The notes: a model not told the origin generated them from the sequence alone. A DNA stretch of 64,000 nt from Callorhinus ursinus (GCF_003265705.1 NW_020313168.1:3515214-3579213); one strand, 5' to 3'. Counted from the first letter of the stretch, positions 10,401 through 21,119 are shown. Program-made: numbers and translations.

Positions 10401-13400
10401 AAATGTGAAAACGATTAGGGGAGAGGTAACCAGTTGTGGAGGGCAGAGAAAGATGATCCCAGGACTGGAGTATCCGCAGCCGCGTGTTCAAAGATACCAT
10501 CGATTACGGGACTATTCCCCGAAAAGAAGAGGAACCTGCATCTGCAAATGGAGAGAGCACAGTGCTGCAGGAACATTGGTCGTAGGGAGTGTGGTGCCGA
10601 GGCTTAGCCCAGCTACCCTGGTGGCCTTGGAACGAAGTCTTGGGCTGTTGTGTGGCTGGATGTCCCGGAGAGGGAGGTGTGAGGTGCGTGTGTGTGGTGG
10701 CCTTTGCTGGGATGGGAAGTGCTGGAGGAGAGCCATGGGGGCGAGGGTATGGCAGGTCTGCTCTGCTCTGTTCTGGACAGGGGGACGATGGGGCAGGAGG
10801 TAATGAAGACAGACAGACAGACACACACACACACTGGACAGGGGGACGATGGGGCAGGAGGTAATGAAGACAGACACACACACACACACTGGACAGGGGG
10901 ACGATGGGGCAGGAGGTAATGAAGACAGACAGACAGACAGACACACACACACTGGACAGGGGGACGACGGGGCGGGAGGTTGCCAACCCTGGAACAGAGG
11001 CCGAAGAGATGCGTACGGGAGCCGGGCAGAGAAGCGAGGTGGTTTTCTGTGTGGGAGAGGCTGCTGTGCTCCCTGCTGGAGGGCCTCCTGTGGGCTCTTC
11101 TGGGACACACCCATCCCCTCTTTCAGGACAGGCGCCGAGGCTGCCCTGGGCATCCTCCTTGCAGAGGCCCCCAGTTACAGGGATTCGTGTACCCATACAC
11201 TTCCTGGGCCTCTTCTGATTTTAGAACCTAGGGTGTGGGCCCTAGAGCTGATTTGTGAGCTCGAGGTCAGGGGAGAAGAGCAGAAGGGCCCGGGTGACAT
11301 GTGGGTGAGGAACGCGGTGGGCCACGTGCTCCTGACCCCGCGGTGAGGTCTTTCTGTCTGCAACTGTTCTGCAGGACAAGGAGCCCCGTGGGATTATCCC
11401 TTTAGAGAATCTGAGTATCCGGGAGGTAGAGGACTCCAAAAAGCCAGTAAGTATGTGGGGTACGGGAGAGGACGGAAGGGAGGGGTGTAGCAGTTCTTTG
11501 AAAACGACTGAAATTGCCAAGATTTACTTAAAACTGAAAAGTAGTGTCACGCCTGATTTTAAAACGATCATGTTGAAGCCAGAGATGAGGCTGTAAATGA
11601 CAGGTGCTTCTGTGTCACGTGTACAGTCCCACGAGGGATGGAATTGTCCCTCCTTAAAAAGCCGCAGCAAGCGCTATGACTGGACTGCTCGTGTTAGGGC
11701 CTTCGGGCTCCTTACAGATACCTCCCCTTTGTTCGGAATATGCCGGTGCTGCGGGCTGGGCTCCAGAAGGCGTCCGAGTGACCTTCGGTGCTCCGTGCTT
11801 CTGGCGCGTTGTTGGGAGTGGCGCTGACGTGCCCCTGCTGCCGTCTTTGCTAACCAGGCTTACGACACCCCGCTGCATTCTCCACAGCTCCACCGCGAGG
11901 CTCCTCCGCATACTGCCTGTGCTTCGTGGGGGTCAGAAGGAAGAGTCTTTTAAGGAAGAAACTAACATTTTTCGTTCTTGGTCGGCAGCTTTCTCAGATC
12001 TTTGACACCCTCTCCCTCTCTTTTGTGGTTCTCAGAACTGCTTTGAGCTTTATATTCCTGACAATAAAGACCAAGTGATCAAGGCCTGCAAGACAGAGGC
12101 TGATGGGCGGGTCGTGGAGGGGAACCACACCGTGTACCGGATCTCAGCCCCGACGCCTGAGGAGAAGGAGGAGTGGATTAAATGCATCAAGTAGGTGGCG
12201 TTTGAGATGTGGCGTGCTTTCACCCGACGAGGGCTCTCACCTCTCAGGGACTGTTTCAGCTCTTGGGTGCGCCACCCGCCCCTCTCCAGGGCTCCTGCCT
12301 GAGATCCTCAGGGCAGTCTGCCTGGAATTGCCAGACCACTTTTTGGTGGATCCTTAGATGCGTGACCGTGACCGCACACTTATGAGAGCGCCTCGGGTCT
12401 AGGCTTCCTGGAGTGCTCCTGGCGGCCCCGGGGGGCGGGGGGGGGGGCGGGTGCCTTCCAGCCACAGGTGCCGTCTGTTCACCTGGTCAGCCCACGTCTT
12501 AGGAAGCAGGCCTCGTGGTCAGGACGGCAGCTTGGCGGAGATAGTAATCCTAATGTTTTATCATTTCCGGGGACACTCGTCCCATTTACAGGTGAGGAAA
12601 CTGCCCAGAGTCACATGGCTGTGCTCCAGGGTCACATGATAGACCCCCACCATTGACCGCTGTGCTTTGGGGAGGCTGCGGGTCTGAGAGGGGGGAAGAG
12701 GGTTCTCAGGCTTCCACGGGTGTAGGCGGAGCCGCAGACCCAGGGCTCGGCTCCTCCTGCTCGGCTGAGCGGCACAGTGCAAGGGTGATGACGGGCTAGA
12801 GCTGTCCCCCGTCTCCGCCCCGGGACTTCCCAGAGCCTGTCCAGATGGCCATCGCGACCCACGGGCATGGCCTGGCTGCTTGTCTCGGTGGCAGTTTGTT
12901 CTGAGAGCGCGTGACTTCCCCAGAGGCCAGGGAGGCCGCCCTGACCCGGTGATCTGAGGCCCTGCGGCCCTGCATCCCCCCATGACGGGCGTGCTCCCGC
13001 CCCAGCCCCAGCCTGCTCCCGAGGGGGAGCACTCAAGTTTGGGGTGTGTTTTGGTATCGCTGCTGAAGCCAGTGCAGGGTCTGGCCGGGGTTAAACGGCA
13101 AACAGATGATGACTGAACAAAGACACGTGATGGACTCCATGGGAGTCTGCTTGGAAGTCCTACCTGGAAGAGTCGGGTTGGGCAGGAGCACGTGGGTTTG
13201 GGGTGAGGCCTCCTGGTGCTGAGTTCCCTCCTGCCAGACCCTCGGCCTCGTTGGAGACTGGCACTCCTCCTGCCCCTTCGGTGTGATGGGGATAGCTCCC
13301 GGGACGTTTGGGGTGAGACATGGTCATGTGGTGACCCTGGTAGCTCCCATCCTCGATGTGAGCCCTCTGACCCTCATCCCATGGACGAGGCTGCACAGTG

Positions 13401-15234
13401 TCCCTGGAGTCAGTACCAGTAATGAGACTCCGGAGCCCGGCACGCATGACTCGTGGGAAGCGCTGACTCACTCACTCTGTTGTACACGGAAGCTAATATT
13501 ACACCGTGTGGTAACTAAGGAATTTAAATGAAAACTTTCAAGCCTTCCACTGAGGGCTGGGCGGAGGAGTGGCCGTGCCCTGGGCACCCCGGCCAGCAAG
13601 TGACCCTCATCCACGTGTCCTGCACTCTTCTTTTACCATATGTTTTTTTAAAAAAACACTTAACTCTTTTGTCCTTATGAAATGTATTTTTTGCGTATGG
13701 TTTGAAGGAAGGGATGTAATTTCTTCTGTCGGGTGAATAGCTGGTTGTCGTGATACCTGGTTAACCAGTCCCAGGCATGCTCTCCAGTTCCTGCACACTT
13801 GTGTGCGCGCAGGGTCCCGTCTGGGCCCCGCTGTGTCTCCCTGGAGGGGCACGTGGCCGTGCACAGCCTTCCCCACGCACCGTTCTGTGGTTTTGCCTGC
13901 GTTTTGTCTTTCATGTGGTCTGTACTCCTACAGCCAGAACCACTGGGCGTTCTTGAAAGTCGCCCTTGGGGTCGTCCAGTCCTTGAGTGAGGGTGCGCAC
14001 TGGCCGCCCCTGGGCTGGCTTCGGTCCTCGCTGGGCCCCGGTGCGGCCTCGTCACCGGGCAGAATTCGCACACTGTTTATGCGCTTCGGGTACCGTCTCC
14101 TCACCCTTTACCACAGCCTGGGAAGCACGGTCATCCCCATTTTACAGATGAGGACACTGAGGTACAGCAAAGCGAATTAAACTGTCCAGAGCCACAGAGG
14201 TGCTGCTGGTCTTCACACCTGAGCCTTGTGACTCCGCAAGACGCACTCCTGACGGCCATGCAGCGCTCCGCTTCAGCATCCTTGACTCTCGGCGCTGAAA
14301 CTGAGGCCTTTGTGGCAAGGTCCCCTTGGGACAGGTGCCAGGGACTGTCGGTTCTGGCTGCCCCAAGGAGCTGTGGAGACGCTTCTCGGGGACATGTCAC
14401 CTCTGGTGAATAGGCCCTGGTGTGTTTGCAGGGCCTGTCATTCCCCTGGTCAGGCGCAGAGCCAGTGGTCGGCTGGGCTCTCGGGCAAGCGTTGGAGACT
14501 CGCGGGCACTTCGAGTGTGGCCGCTCTGGAAGAGCTTCAGCGCGCTCACGGCACCATGTGCTGGGCGGTTGGGAAGGACAGGTGCACGGGGGTGGCCCTG
14601 CTGTCACCGTCCCATGCTGGGGTCCCTGGGGGAGTGCCAGGGCACATGCAGGCTCCCTCCCTGCTGGGCCTTGGACATAGAGCAGGCCTGGCCGGCCGCG
14701 CCCCAAGGCCCCGCGACAGCGTGAACGGCCCGCGTGTGGTCTTGGTCATTGAGTCGGCACGCACGCGGGACTCAGAGCTTGCGTGGTTACAGACCGTGGC
14801 GGCTGTCAGAGCGCTGGGTGCCACGGATTGTGTGGCGCTCGCTGTCATTGTGGATCGAAGTAGCACATTTGTCTTTCTGGGCTAGAATATGATAAGAGTG
14901 TGTAATACTCTCTTCCTAAACCTAAATCCACTATCAGGTAGAAACAGAATTATCTTGTCATACATACCATGCGGCTCTTTTGACGCTTGTCCCTTAAGTC
15001 ATGCGTGGACATGGTGAATACTGACGCACTGACTTGGCCTTTGCCGTGCCGGGGGCGGGGGCAGGGGGCCCAGGTGCCGCCGGCAAGCGCCTGCCCGGGC
15101 TGTCTCCTGGGCCCATTCCTCAGTCTGTTCTGTTTTCTCCCCTCCGTGTGTCTAGAGCAGCCATCAGCAGGGACCCTTTCTACGAGATGCTGGCCGCAAG
15201 GAAGAAGAAGGTCTCCTCCACGAAGAGACACTGA
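1319..15234 (+). CDS. CYTH1: CYTH1, cytohesin-1, C-terminal 251 residues (7 exons, 5'-partial)
   Basis: Cytohesin-1 is a cytosolic/plasma-membrane GEF that loads GTP on ARF GTPases and is recruited by phosphoinositides. The 5' exons (coiled coil, first part of Sec7) lie left of the window. Exons join as 1319-1431, 2357-2505, 2911-3022, 8175-8251, 11375-11446, 12036-12190 and 15156-15234, all with AG/GT borders and a continuous frame. They encode the Sec7 catalytic half with FRLPGEAQ (the glutamic finger is the GAG at 1350-1352) and the second Sec7 motif around [13 protein letters not shown]. The PH domain runs from [10 protein letters not shown] to EEWIKCIK, followed by a polybasic tail ending KVSSTKRH. 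That tail distinguishes CYTH1 from its paralogues CYTH2 and CYTH3, from memory. The length fits a 397-residue protein, or 398 with the microexon at 5163. An Ile at 1410-1412 replaces the Asn I remember in human. Confidence 0.96.
1432..2356. other. CYTH1 intron
   Basis: This is the intron between the two Sec7 exons. It is AT-rich, with a short TG/AC-rich stretch near 1800. No repeat or gene was recognised. Confidence 0.6.
2357..2505 (+). CDS. CYTH1: CYTH1 exon: Sec7 hydrophobic-groove motif
   Basis: This 149-bp exon runs from the cttcag acceptor to the gtgagc donor. It completes the split Asp codon and encodes [19 protein letters not shown] through DLPEELLR, the second conserved Sec7 motif, which lines the ARF-binding groove. 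Confidence 0.97.
2745..2846 (+). repeat. L2/MIR 3'-end relic in CYTH1 intron
   Basis: It has gtgcctgacaaatgcatgg.. and a terminal ttgaatgaatga, the typical old L2/MIR 3' end. It sits directly upstream of the next exon. Confidence 0.5.
2911..3022 (+). CDS. CYTH1: CYTH1 exon: Sec7-PH linker and PH strand 1
   Basis: This 112-bp exon runs from the tttatcccag acceptor to a strong gtaagt donor. It encodes [17 protein letters not shown], the linker/autoinhibitory segment, and the start of the PH domain (REGWLLKL plus the first base of a Gly codon). The split Gly codon is where the 3-nt alternative exon can enter. Confidence 0.97.
3023..8174. other. Large CYTH1 intron hosting the microexon
   Basis: This 5.15-kb intron splits the PH domain. 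Apart from the microexon at 5163-5165 and a TG/CA-rich tract at about 4660-4760, it has almost no recognisable repeats. The low-CpG, AT-rich part at 3940-5300 looks like ordinary unique or possibly conserved noncoding sequence. Confidence 0.55.
5163..5165 (+). CDS. CYTH1: CYTH1 3-nt alternative microexon (extra PH-domain glycine)
   Basis: GAG is flanked by a pyrimidine-rich tract ending in ccaaactccag and by a donor gtatgt. Inserted between the exons ending 3022 (..ctt g) and starting 8175 (gt ggc..), it reads Leu-Gly-Gly-Gly in place of Leu-Gly-Gly and keeps the frame. Cytohesin genes are known to make di- and tri-glycine PH variants by a 3-nt exon; the diglycine form prefers PI(3,4,5)P3. 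The location is inferred from splice-site and codon fit, not from transcripts. Confidence 0.8.
8175..8251 (+). CDS. CYTH1: CYTH1 exon: PH domain phosphoinositide-binding loop
   Basis: This 77-bp exon follows tgctctgcag and ends before gtgagc. It encodes [20 protein letters not shown] and FEYTT. The Lys/Arg cluster is the classical inositol-phosphate contact of the PH beta1-beta2 region. Confidence 0.97.
9106..9245. repeat. Minisatellite, 4 identical 35-bp units with E-box
   Basis: Four units (9106, 9141, 9176, 9211) are identical base for base. Each contains the palindrome ggcacgtgcc, with CACGTG at 9126, 9161, 9196 and 9231. The identity implies recent expansion or homogenisation. Confidence 0.95.
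10775..10980. repeat. Compound minisatellite, ~55-63-bp units
   Basis: Units begin with ggacagggggacgatgggg at 10775, 10836, 10891 and 10954 (the last partial). Each ends in a variable (GACA)n(CA)n tract that explains the unequal periods of 61, 55 and 63 bases. Confidence 0.95.
11375..11446 (+). CDS. CYTH1: CYTH1 exon: PH domain middle
   Basis: This exon has 72 bp and exactly 24 codons ([20 protein letters not shown], then SKKP). It lies between ttctgcag and gtaagt and is phase 0 at both ends. Confidence 0.97.
11447..12035. other. CYTH1 intron
   Basis: This is a 589-bp intron between PH-domain exons. No repeat or gene was recognised. Confidence 0.6.
12036..12190 (+). CDS. CYTH1: CYTH1 exon: PH domain C-terminal half
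   Basis: This 155-bp exon lies between gtggttctcag and gtaggt. It encodes [19 protein letters not shown] through [10 protein letters not shown] plus two bases of Lys. It contains the C-terminal helix of the PH domain with its invariant Trp. Confidence 0.97.
12556..12640 (+). repeat. MIR relic
   Basis: The core cccatttacaggtgaggaaa is followed by an agagtcacatggctg tail, matching the MIR core region. Confidence 0.6.
14100..14225 (+). repeat. MIR relic
   Basis: The core cattttacagatgaggacac is followed by a diverged tccagagccacagaggtgct. Confidence 0.65.
15156..15234 (+). CDS. CYTH1: CYTH1 last coding exon, polybasic C-terminus and stop
   Basis: The exon begins after gtgtgtctag and reads [18 protein letters not shown] then VSSTKRH, with TGA at 15232-15234. 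The basic tail cooperates with the PH domain in membrane binding, from knowledge of the family. Confidence 0.97.
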
Positions 15235-16957
15235 GTCTGCCCAGCGAGCGGCGCCGGCGAGGCCCTGGGTCCTTCCTCCTATCCTCCCCCACGGATGGGC
15301 GGCGGGCTGCCGAGCAGGGGTGTCCCCTGCTGGGCGTCACCCTGAATTCCTAGAGACTGGCTTCAGCTTTGCTATTTGTTTTTAAGTGGGAGAAGGGTAG
15401 GAGTTCGCACGGGGGAGAGGGAACAGAGCCCCCGTCAGCACAGCAGCCTCCTTGCAAGTCTCCCGTTCAGCAGGTCTAATAGCAGAGCTCGAAGCCAGCC
15501 GTTTACCTCTTGGTTATTTCCCTGTGAAGAAGCCTTCAACCCTGCACCGTAAATACACCTATCGATATATTATTCTATGTTAAGGAAAAAGTGGAATGGA
15601 AGAGAAGCCACGTACTATAAAGATATATTTTTGTTTTTTAAAGAGAGAAAAAGATAAAGTAGAGCCGTTCCGAGGCGTTCTGCCTGGTCCGGGGTGGAGG
15701 CTCCCAGGGCGGCCGCCGAGGGTCCCCCCCACCCCCACCCCCCCACCCCCCCGGCCCCGGCCCCGGCCCACTGGTGGGAGCCGGCTTCTCAGCAGCCCGA
15801 GGGCGCAGGTGGTGGGACGGGCGGGCCGGCAGCAGCCGCCGCTTCTCCATTCCAAGTGCCGGGGGAGCGGAGGGGAGAAGAGAATCGCTGGACGGTCACT
15901 GTTTTTCTCTTCCAGAGTTCCTCCTTGTCGGGCTTTAAACTGCAAAGTCAGCATTTTCCCTTGAGCTAAGGACCCCGGAACCAAAACTGTGAGGAGGGCA
16001 GTCCCCACCGCGCTTCGGGGCGGCCTGTTCCTTACATGGTTCTTCCTCCTCCCCCAGAGCTGCAGTCCTCGTTTTAGAGGAAGGAGCAGGTCTTACTGAT
16101 CACCTTAGGTCTTCAGCTTTTTCCGCCTCGACTCGGGCCCCGACCTGGACTACTGTCGCCCATTTCGGGGCGGGTGGGGGCCTTCATCTGCCCGGCAGGG
16201 GCAGGCGGAGCGCCAGGCGGACAAGAGCGGCCTTGCGTCCTTCCCTGCGCCGCGGGCCTGCGTGCGCGCTGGCCTCGCCCTCCCAACTCCTGGTGTGAAG
16301 GGAGCCGCGGAATGCAGCGTCCTCCTGCTCTTCTCTCAGGGACTCTCGGGCCGCTCCTGCCGCAGAGCAGGGCCCGGCCCGGGCCACCCCGGCGCCCCCA
16401 CGTGGCCCCACGGAAGAAGGCGAAGAGCCGCCGGTCTTCTCGGGCAGCGGGGGCCCAGCTCCTCCGACTCCGTTAGGGCAGGCGGGCATCTCTGCAGATG
16501 GCGTTCGTGCAAGGGCGTGATTGGGGGTGCAGGCGGGGGGACCTTCAGGGGGTCCCCTTCACACCGGTCCTCCCTCGAGTGACTTCAGGCGTGTTCGTGC
16601 CGGAGTTCGTAAGGGGCCGGGGGGGAGGTCTGGGCCCGTCGGGGCCCCACCGCCGGCCGCGTGCCCTGCACTGGTTCTCACAAATACTACACAGAGAGGC
16701 ACCTGCGTCAGTATTCGTCTATTTATCGGAGGTGTAAATAATCCATGTATAGTTTTTCTCCTTTTAGATTATTTTGTATTTGTTTAAAAAAAAGTTTTGT
16801 CAAAATATAAAATATAAAGAAATGACTGAAAGTTGTTGACAGGGTTTTAAAAAAAATTATAATTATTATTCCAACTGTTTTTTGTTCGTTTGGTTTTTTT
16901 GCATTGTAAACTAGCACCAAGGGACTGCAGCAAATAAACTCCAGATCTGCCCAAAGC
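15235..16957 (+). other. CYTH1: CYTH1 3'UTR
   Basis: About 1.7 kb follows the stop codon. The first 1.4 kb is GC-rich with a C-rich block at 15723-15769. The last 250 bases are AU-rich and contain a Pumilio-type UGUAAAUA (16733-16740) and an AUUUA. No interspersed repeat was seen, as expected for a conserved UTR. The 3' end is set by AATAAA at 16933-16938, so its exact position is approximate. Confidence 0.85.
16733..16740 (+). promoter_or_regulatory. Pumilio response element candidate in CYTH1 3'UTR
   Basis: TGTAAATA matches the PUM1/2 consensus UGUANAUA exactly and lies in the AU-rich distal UTR, about 200 bases before the poly(A) signal. Function is inferred from the motif alone. Confidence 0.45.
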
Positions 16958-16980
16958 ACCCCTGCTGTCTGTGTGTGGCC
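16933..16980 (+). terminator. CYTH1: CYTH1 polyadenylation signal and GU-rich downstream element
   Basis: AATAAA is at 16933-16938, and tgctgtctgtgtgtgg (GT-rich) follows about 25 bases later. This is the classic cleavage/polyadenylation layout; cleavage is expected around 16950-16960. Confidence 0.85.
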
Positions 16981-17640
16981 TCCTTTCCTCCCCGGGGCGA
17001 CCTCGGAGCAGGGAGGTCCTGCTCAGTGGGCATGCGCGGGCTGGGCCGTGGCTCGCCCCTCTCTCTGCGGCCCAGCAAGGATATAAACTGGGAGCGGGGA
17101 GGAGGTTCTGCCCTCTGTGAAGGAGAGCACAGCAAAAAGCAGCTTCCTCGTCGCCCCTTGTGTGTGAAGAAGAAACGAACGGCAAACCTCCAGCTTTGAG
17201 CTAAGATTGAGAAACGTGTCTTCTGCTGGTGGGATTTCAGTACCTCCAGCTCCAGGTGAGCCCGCGGAGCGCCGGGGAGGAGTCGGAGTGAGCTAGCCCT
17301 CAAAAGCAGGGAAGACGCCCCAGAACACGGGGAGACGGACGAGCCCGGGCCTGTCCCGGAAACAACAGCGAGTTCCCATCCTTGCTGCTTGCCGGTTTGG
17401 GTCACTTGGCCAACGGTGATTCTTCCTGCAGGCCTTATTGATTTCTGCAGGTGTCCAGAGCATGTAGCATTTTGGAAATCTGTGTGCCACGGCCCCCTGC
17501 AAGCAGCATCTCAGAGAAACCAGCGTTCCTGGTTCTCTGGGAGCCGTTGTCTGTTTCGCTCTTCATCCTGGCTGCCAGGAAGCTCAGAGTGAGAGGCACA
17601 ACTTCCTGTGGCTCAGTCCTGCTTTATACTTGTCCTGCTT
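16981..17640. other. Intergenic, nothing recognised
   Basis: This is GC-rich unique-looking sequence just downstream of CYTH1. There is no coding signal, repeat or RNA gene that I can support. Confidence 0.5.
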
Positions 17641-18060
17641 TGTACTGATATTAACAGATTTCATGTTTTAGAGCGGTTTTGGGTTGCAGTAATACGGAGG
17701 GGAAGGTACAGAGATTTCCTGTTTGCCTCCTGCCCCTGATCTGCACAGCCTCCCCTGCCAGAGGGTCCATGTGTCACAACGGATGCGTCCAGGCTGACAC
17801 AGCAGCACCCAGAGTCCACAGCATGCGTTCGGTTCACCTGGCGTTGTACACTCGGGTGGACAGACATGATCACGTGTGTGCATCATGACAGTGTCCCACA
17901 GAAGAGTCTCACTGCCCTGAACATCCTTCGTACTGCACCTGTTTCTCCCTCCCTGCTGGGGCCCCACAGCCGCTGACTTCTGCTGTCGCCATAGCTCTGC
18001 CTCTCCCAGAACATCATGCAGTGGGAATCCTACAGTCTGTAGCCTGTACTTCCCCTTTTA
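17640..18060 (-). repeat. Probable L1-derived or similar old repeat
   Basis: Text such as gggttgcagtaatacggagg and the general layout resemble diverged L1 3'-end sequence read in antisense. The family assignment is tentative. Confidence 0.3.
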
Positions 18061-18065
18061 TTTTT

Positions 18066-18265
18066 ATTTTTTTTTAAAGATTTTATTTATTTATTTGAAA
18101 GAGAGAAAGAGAGAGAGCGCGTGCACATGAAGGGGGGGGAGGGTCAGAGGGAGAAGCAGACTCCCCGCCGAGCAGGGAGCCAGATGCGGGACTCGATCCC
18201 GGGACTCCAGGATCATGACCTGAGCCGAAGGCAGACGCTTAACGACTGAGCCACCCAGGCGCCCC
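18066..18265 (-). repeat. Can-SINE
   Basis: A full-length minus-strand element runs from the ttttaaagattttatttatt tail, through GA-rich sequence, to the gactgagccacccaggcgcc head. Confidence 0.95.
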
Positions 18266-18269
18266 AACC

Positions 18270-19855
18270 CTTTGTTTTCTGAATGGGGTAGAGATACCGC
18301 TCCCTGCTGAGAACACTGATCCTGATGCCTCGGCCCTCCTGGCCCTCTCGACGTCATAACTGTCATTTTTTCACAGGGGGCAGAGGGAAGTCCATGTCTG
18401 ACAAGAGCTGGTGTGTCTGCACCAGGAGAGCGGTTCTAACCACTTGTGAGCCACAGGCCCCTCTGCGAAGCTAACACAAGCTACAGATCATCTCAGAAAA
18501 TTACACAGAAAGCCCTAAGTGCAAAGTCGCGGAGTCCCACGGTCCTGAGCCCCTCTGCAGGCTCCGGGTTGAGTAGCCCTGGTCTCAGCCTGCCCACAGT
18601 AACTTCTGGGGGTCCTTCTGGGATGGGAACCCAGGAAGCTCTGCATTTTAGGCCACATAAAGTTTGCCTGCTCTGTCTAGGTCTGGTCTCCGTGGGATCT
18701 TCGTCTGCTCGGACCAGTGTAACAGAATCACCACACACGGGGCAGCTTAAACCACAGAAACATATTCCTCCCAGTCCTGAGGGCCGGGAAGTCCAGCTCC
18801 CGGTGAGGCCCTCCAGCCTCGCTGTGTCCTCACGGGGTGGGTAGGCAGAGGGTGTGGGAGGAAGCAAGCTCTCCGGGGCCTACTGCTTGTTTCTCGGGAG
18901 AACCGCGGCCAGGACAGTGGGCATTTGACATCAGAATCGGAAGCGACCCTGAGAGGAGGCATCGCCGAAATGAGTCTTGACAAATGTGTCAGAGAAGAGC
19001 TGGGCCTGTGGCTTCTTTCATCTGCTGGGTGAACTTGGAGTGCTCTTCCGAGCTCCCAAGACGGCATTCCCTCTCATGGCAGCCAAGTCCACTCACACCT
19101 GGAGGGCATTTGCCCATTTACGGCTGGTAACATCATAGGGCAGTGCCACACCCCCAGGACTTGGACGCCAAGTTTCTGAGCTTTGCACGCCTCCTTCCGA
19201 GTGGTGTTGGTGCAGGGAAAGGATGGGCTCCATCGGTCAGCCCTTATTAACATGTGCCGAGCATCCTCGGTGATGGCCCCCCAGCCCGCCCTGAGGTGCA
19301 CGCCAAACCGGGCGCTGTGCAGGCCCCACGGGGTGTCAGTGGAGACTCGAGGAGGCACCCCCCCTGAGATTCAGGTGCACCGTGGACCCAGAGTCTGTAG
19401 AGCCTCTCGAAACGGAAGTCAGGGGGGTGTGCCGAGGAGACTGGGTGATTTTTGTTGACCCTGGGTTGAAATATAAGTGAGCAATTAGTGCAAGTCACTC
19501 ACTATTTCTCGGAGGCAAACAGTCAGTTCCCAGGGAGCAGAGCCCAAACCGCAGATAAACAGCCTTTGTATGTTCATAGGTAAGTGCAGATTCTGGGCAA
19601 ACAAGGATGTGCCTACATGCAAATGGGATTTGTCGGTACGTGTGTTAATCTTGTAAAACTTCCCAGTGCTTATGACTTCATCTTTGGCTTGTGACTCAAG
19701 GGTTGGGACTGGAAATGTCCACAGACAGAAGAATATTCTATAGATGGTGTGTTAGAAAAAGTCAGTTTTCCACCTCCTGCATGTCTCTCCTTTACCTTCA
19801 CATAGAACACTTCACTTCTGACACTTCCGGGTCCCCCCACTACACACACACACAC
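18270..19855. other. Intergenic with an old-repeat fragment
   Basis: At 18700-18860 there is a fragment of an ancient dispersed repeat (gcagcttaaaccacagaaac.., ctgtgtcctcacgg). Related fragments occur at about 28030, 49630 and 62810. The remainder shows nothing recognisable. Confidence 0.45.
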
Positions 19856-20440
19856 AGAGCAATGCTCTGTGACACCAGCTGGGTGTCCTACGGTTTAACT
19901 CCATCCCGACACCATCTACCTGGAGACAGCATCAGATCCCACAGGTCAAGGGCTCCGTCCCACGAGACCGCCCTGCCCTTCAGCTGCAAGTAGGGCATCC
20001 CCAGGTAACCCACAGCTTCTGTCTGATTTGGCTCCATGCTGGAGTTCCCATGACCTCCCTCCTCGGGTTCGATTAATCTGCTAGAGGGGCTCACAGAACT
20101 CAGGGAAACATCTATGCTTGCCAGTTTATTAGAGGATATGATAAAGGCCACAGACGAACAGCCAGAGGAAGAGATACATAGGGTGAGGTCCAGGGGGGCT
20201 CTCGAGCGCAGGAACTTCTGTCCCCAGGGAGTTGGGGTGTGTTACCCTCCCAGTACACGTGGATGTGTTCACTAACTCGGAAGCTCCCTGAATCCCGTGC
20301 TTTTGGGATTTTATGGAGGCTTCCTCCCGTAGGCATGATCGATCATTGATCCATTTCCAGCCCCTCGCCTCTCCCTGAGGTCCCAAGCATCTGGTCTTGG
20401 CTTGGTGTCTCTGGTGACCAGCCCCCATCCCAGAGAAGGT
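19855..20440. repeat. Old dispersed repeat family A, copy 1 (LTR-like?)
   Basis: It shares an extended co-linear match with 22690-23515. Common stretches are agacagcatcagatcccaca, ctcagggaaacat..ttta, ttttatggaggcttc and ccaccagcccccatcc-type text. It is probably an ancient LTR/MER element; the class is not certain. Confidence 0.6.
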
Positions 20441-21115
20441 TTAAGTCTTACAGTTAGGTCTGATCCCTTTCGAGTTAATTTTTATATGTGGGATGAGGTA
20501 AGAGCTAAAGTGAGCACATTTGTCCCCTTCCTGATCTTAGTTGGGAAAAGCATTCTATTTTTCATCCTTAGGCGGGATGATGGCTGTGGAGTTTTCAGAG
20601 ATGCTCTTCGTCAGACTGAAGGTGTTTACATATTTTCCTAGTTTTCACCTAGTTTTCATCACAAATGAGTGTTGTGTTTTGTCAAATGGCTTTTTTGCAC
20701 AGATACATTTGCTCATGTCATTTTTCTCTTTTAGAATATTAATATGGTGATTCCACTGAATAATATTTCTAGTGGTAAATCAACTTTGTGTCCCTGGGGT
20801 AAAACCCACTTGGTCATGGGTTTTTAAGAATGTATTACTGGATTCAATATGTTAATATTTTAAGATTTTATTTATTTTTTTATTTGAGAGAGCAAGCGAG
20901 CACGGGTGGGGGGCGGGGAGAGGCAGAGGGAGAGGGAGAAGCAGGCTTCCCGCTGAGCAGGGAGCCCGACGAGGGGCTCCATCCCAGGACCCTGGGATCA
21001 TGACCTGAGCCGAAGGCAGATGCTTAATGACTGAGCCACCCAGGCGCCCCTCAATCGGTTAATATTTTGTCAAGGATTGTTTGCATCTGCATTCATGAGG
21101 GATATGGTGATATGG
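20440..21115 (-). repeat. L1 ORF2 fragment, split by a SINE
   Basis: Read antisense, this is L1 ORF2. On the + strand it shows tttgagttaattttt-type sequence, ggggtaaaacccacttggtc, and ttaatattttgtcaaggatt. A Can-SINE (20863-21050) is inserted within it. The reading frame is degraded, so it is a dead copy. Confidence 0.75.
20863..21050 (-). repeat. Can-SINE nested in L1
   Basis: A complete minus-strand SINE. Near-duplicated flanks (ttcaatatgttaatattt before, tcaatcggttaatatttt after) are its target-site duplication, so it landed in the L1. Confidence 0.93.
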
Positions 21116-21119
21116 TCAT

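Larger units (their letters stand above)
8252..11374. other. CYTH1 intron with two minisatellites
   Basis: This 3.1-kb GC-rich intron holds a perfect 35-bp VNTR (9106-9245) and a compound 55-63-bp array (10775-10980). Long minus-strand open frames at 9484-10254 and 10504-11196 show no protein-like character and are not called genes. Confidence 0.6.
12191..15155. other. CYTH1 last intron with two MIR relics
   Basis: This 2.97-kb GC-rich intron holds a G-run near 12430-12450 and MIR-like relics at about 12556-12640 and 14100-14225. Both MIRs have the 'acagatgaggacactgag' type core. The rest shows no recognisable element. Confidence 0.55.

Noticed and set aside
10504..11196. 230- and 213-codon minus-strand open frames
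   Set aside because: They are produced by the compound minisatellite. The products are repeated His/Ser/Pro/Val-Cys strings with no protein character, and they lie inside a CYTH1 intron.
20440..21115. Active L1 in this window
   Set aside because: All L1 pieces (20440, 28937, 40690, 41008, 46441) are short fragments with broken frames. None has ORF1 or a full ORF2.
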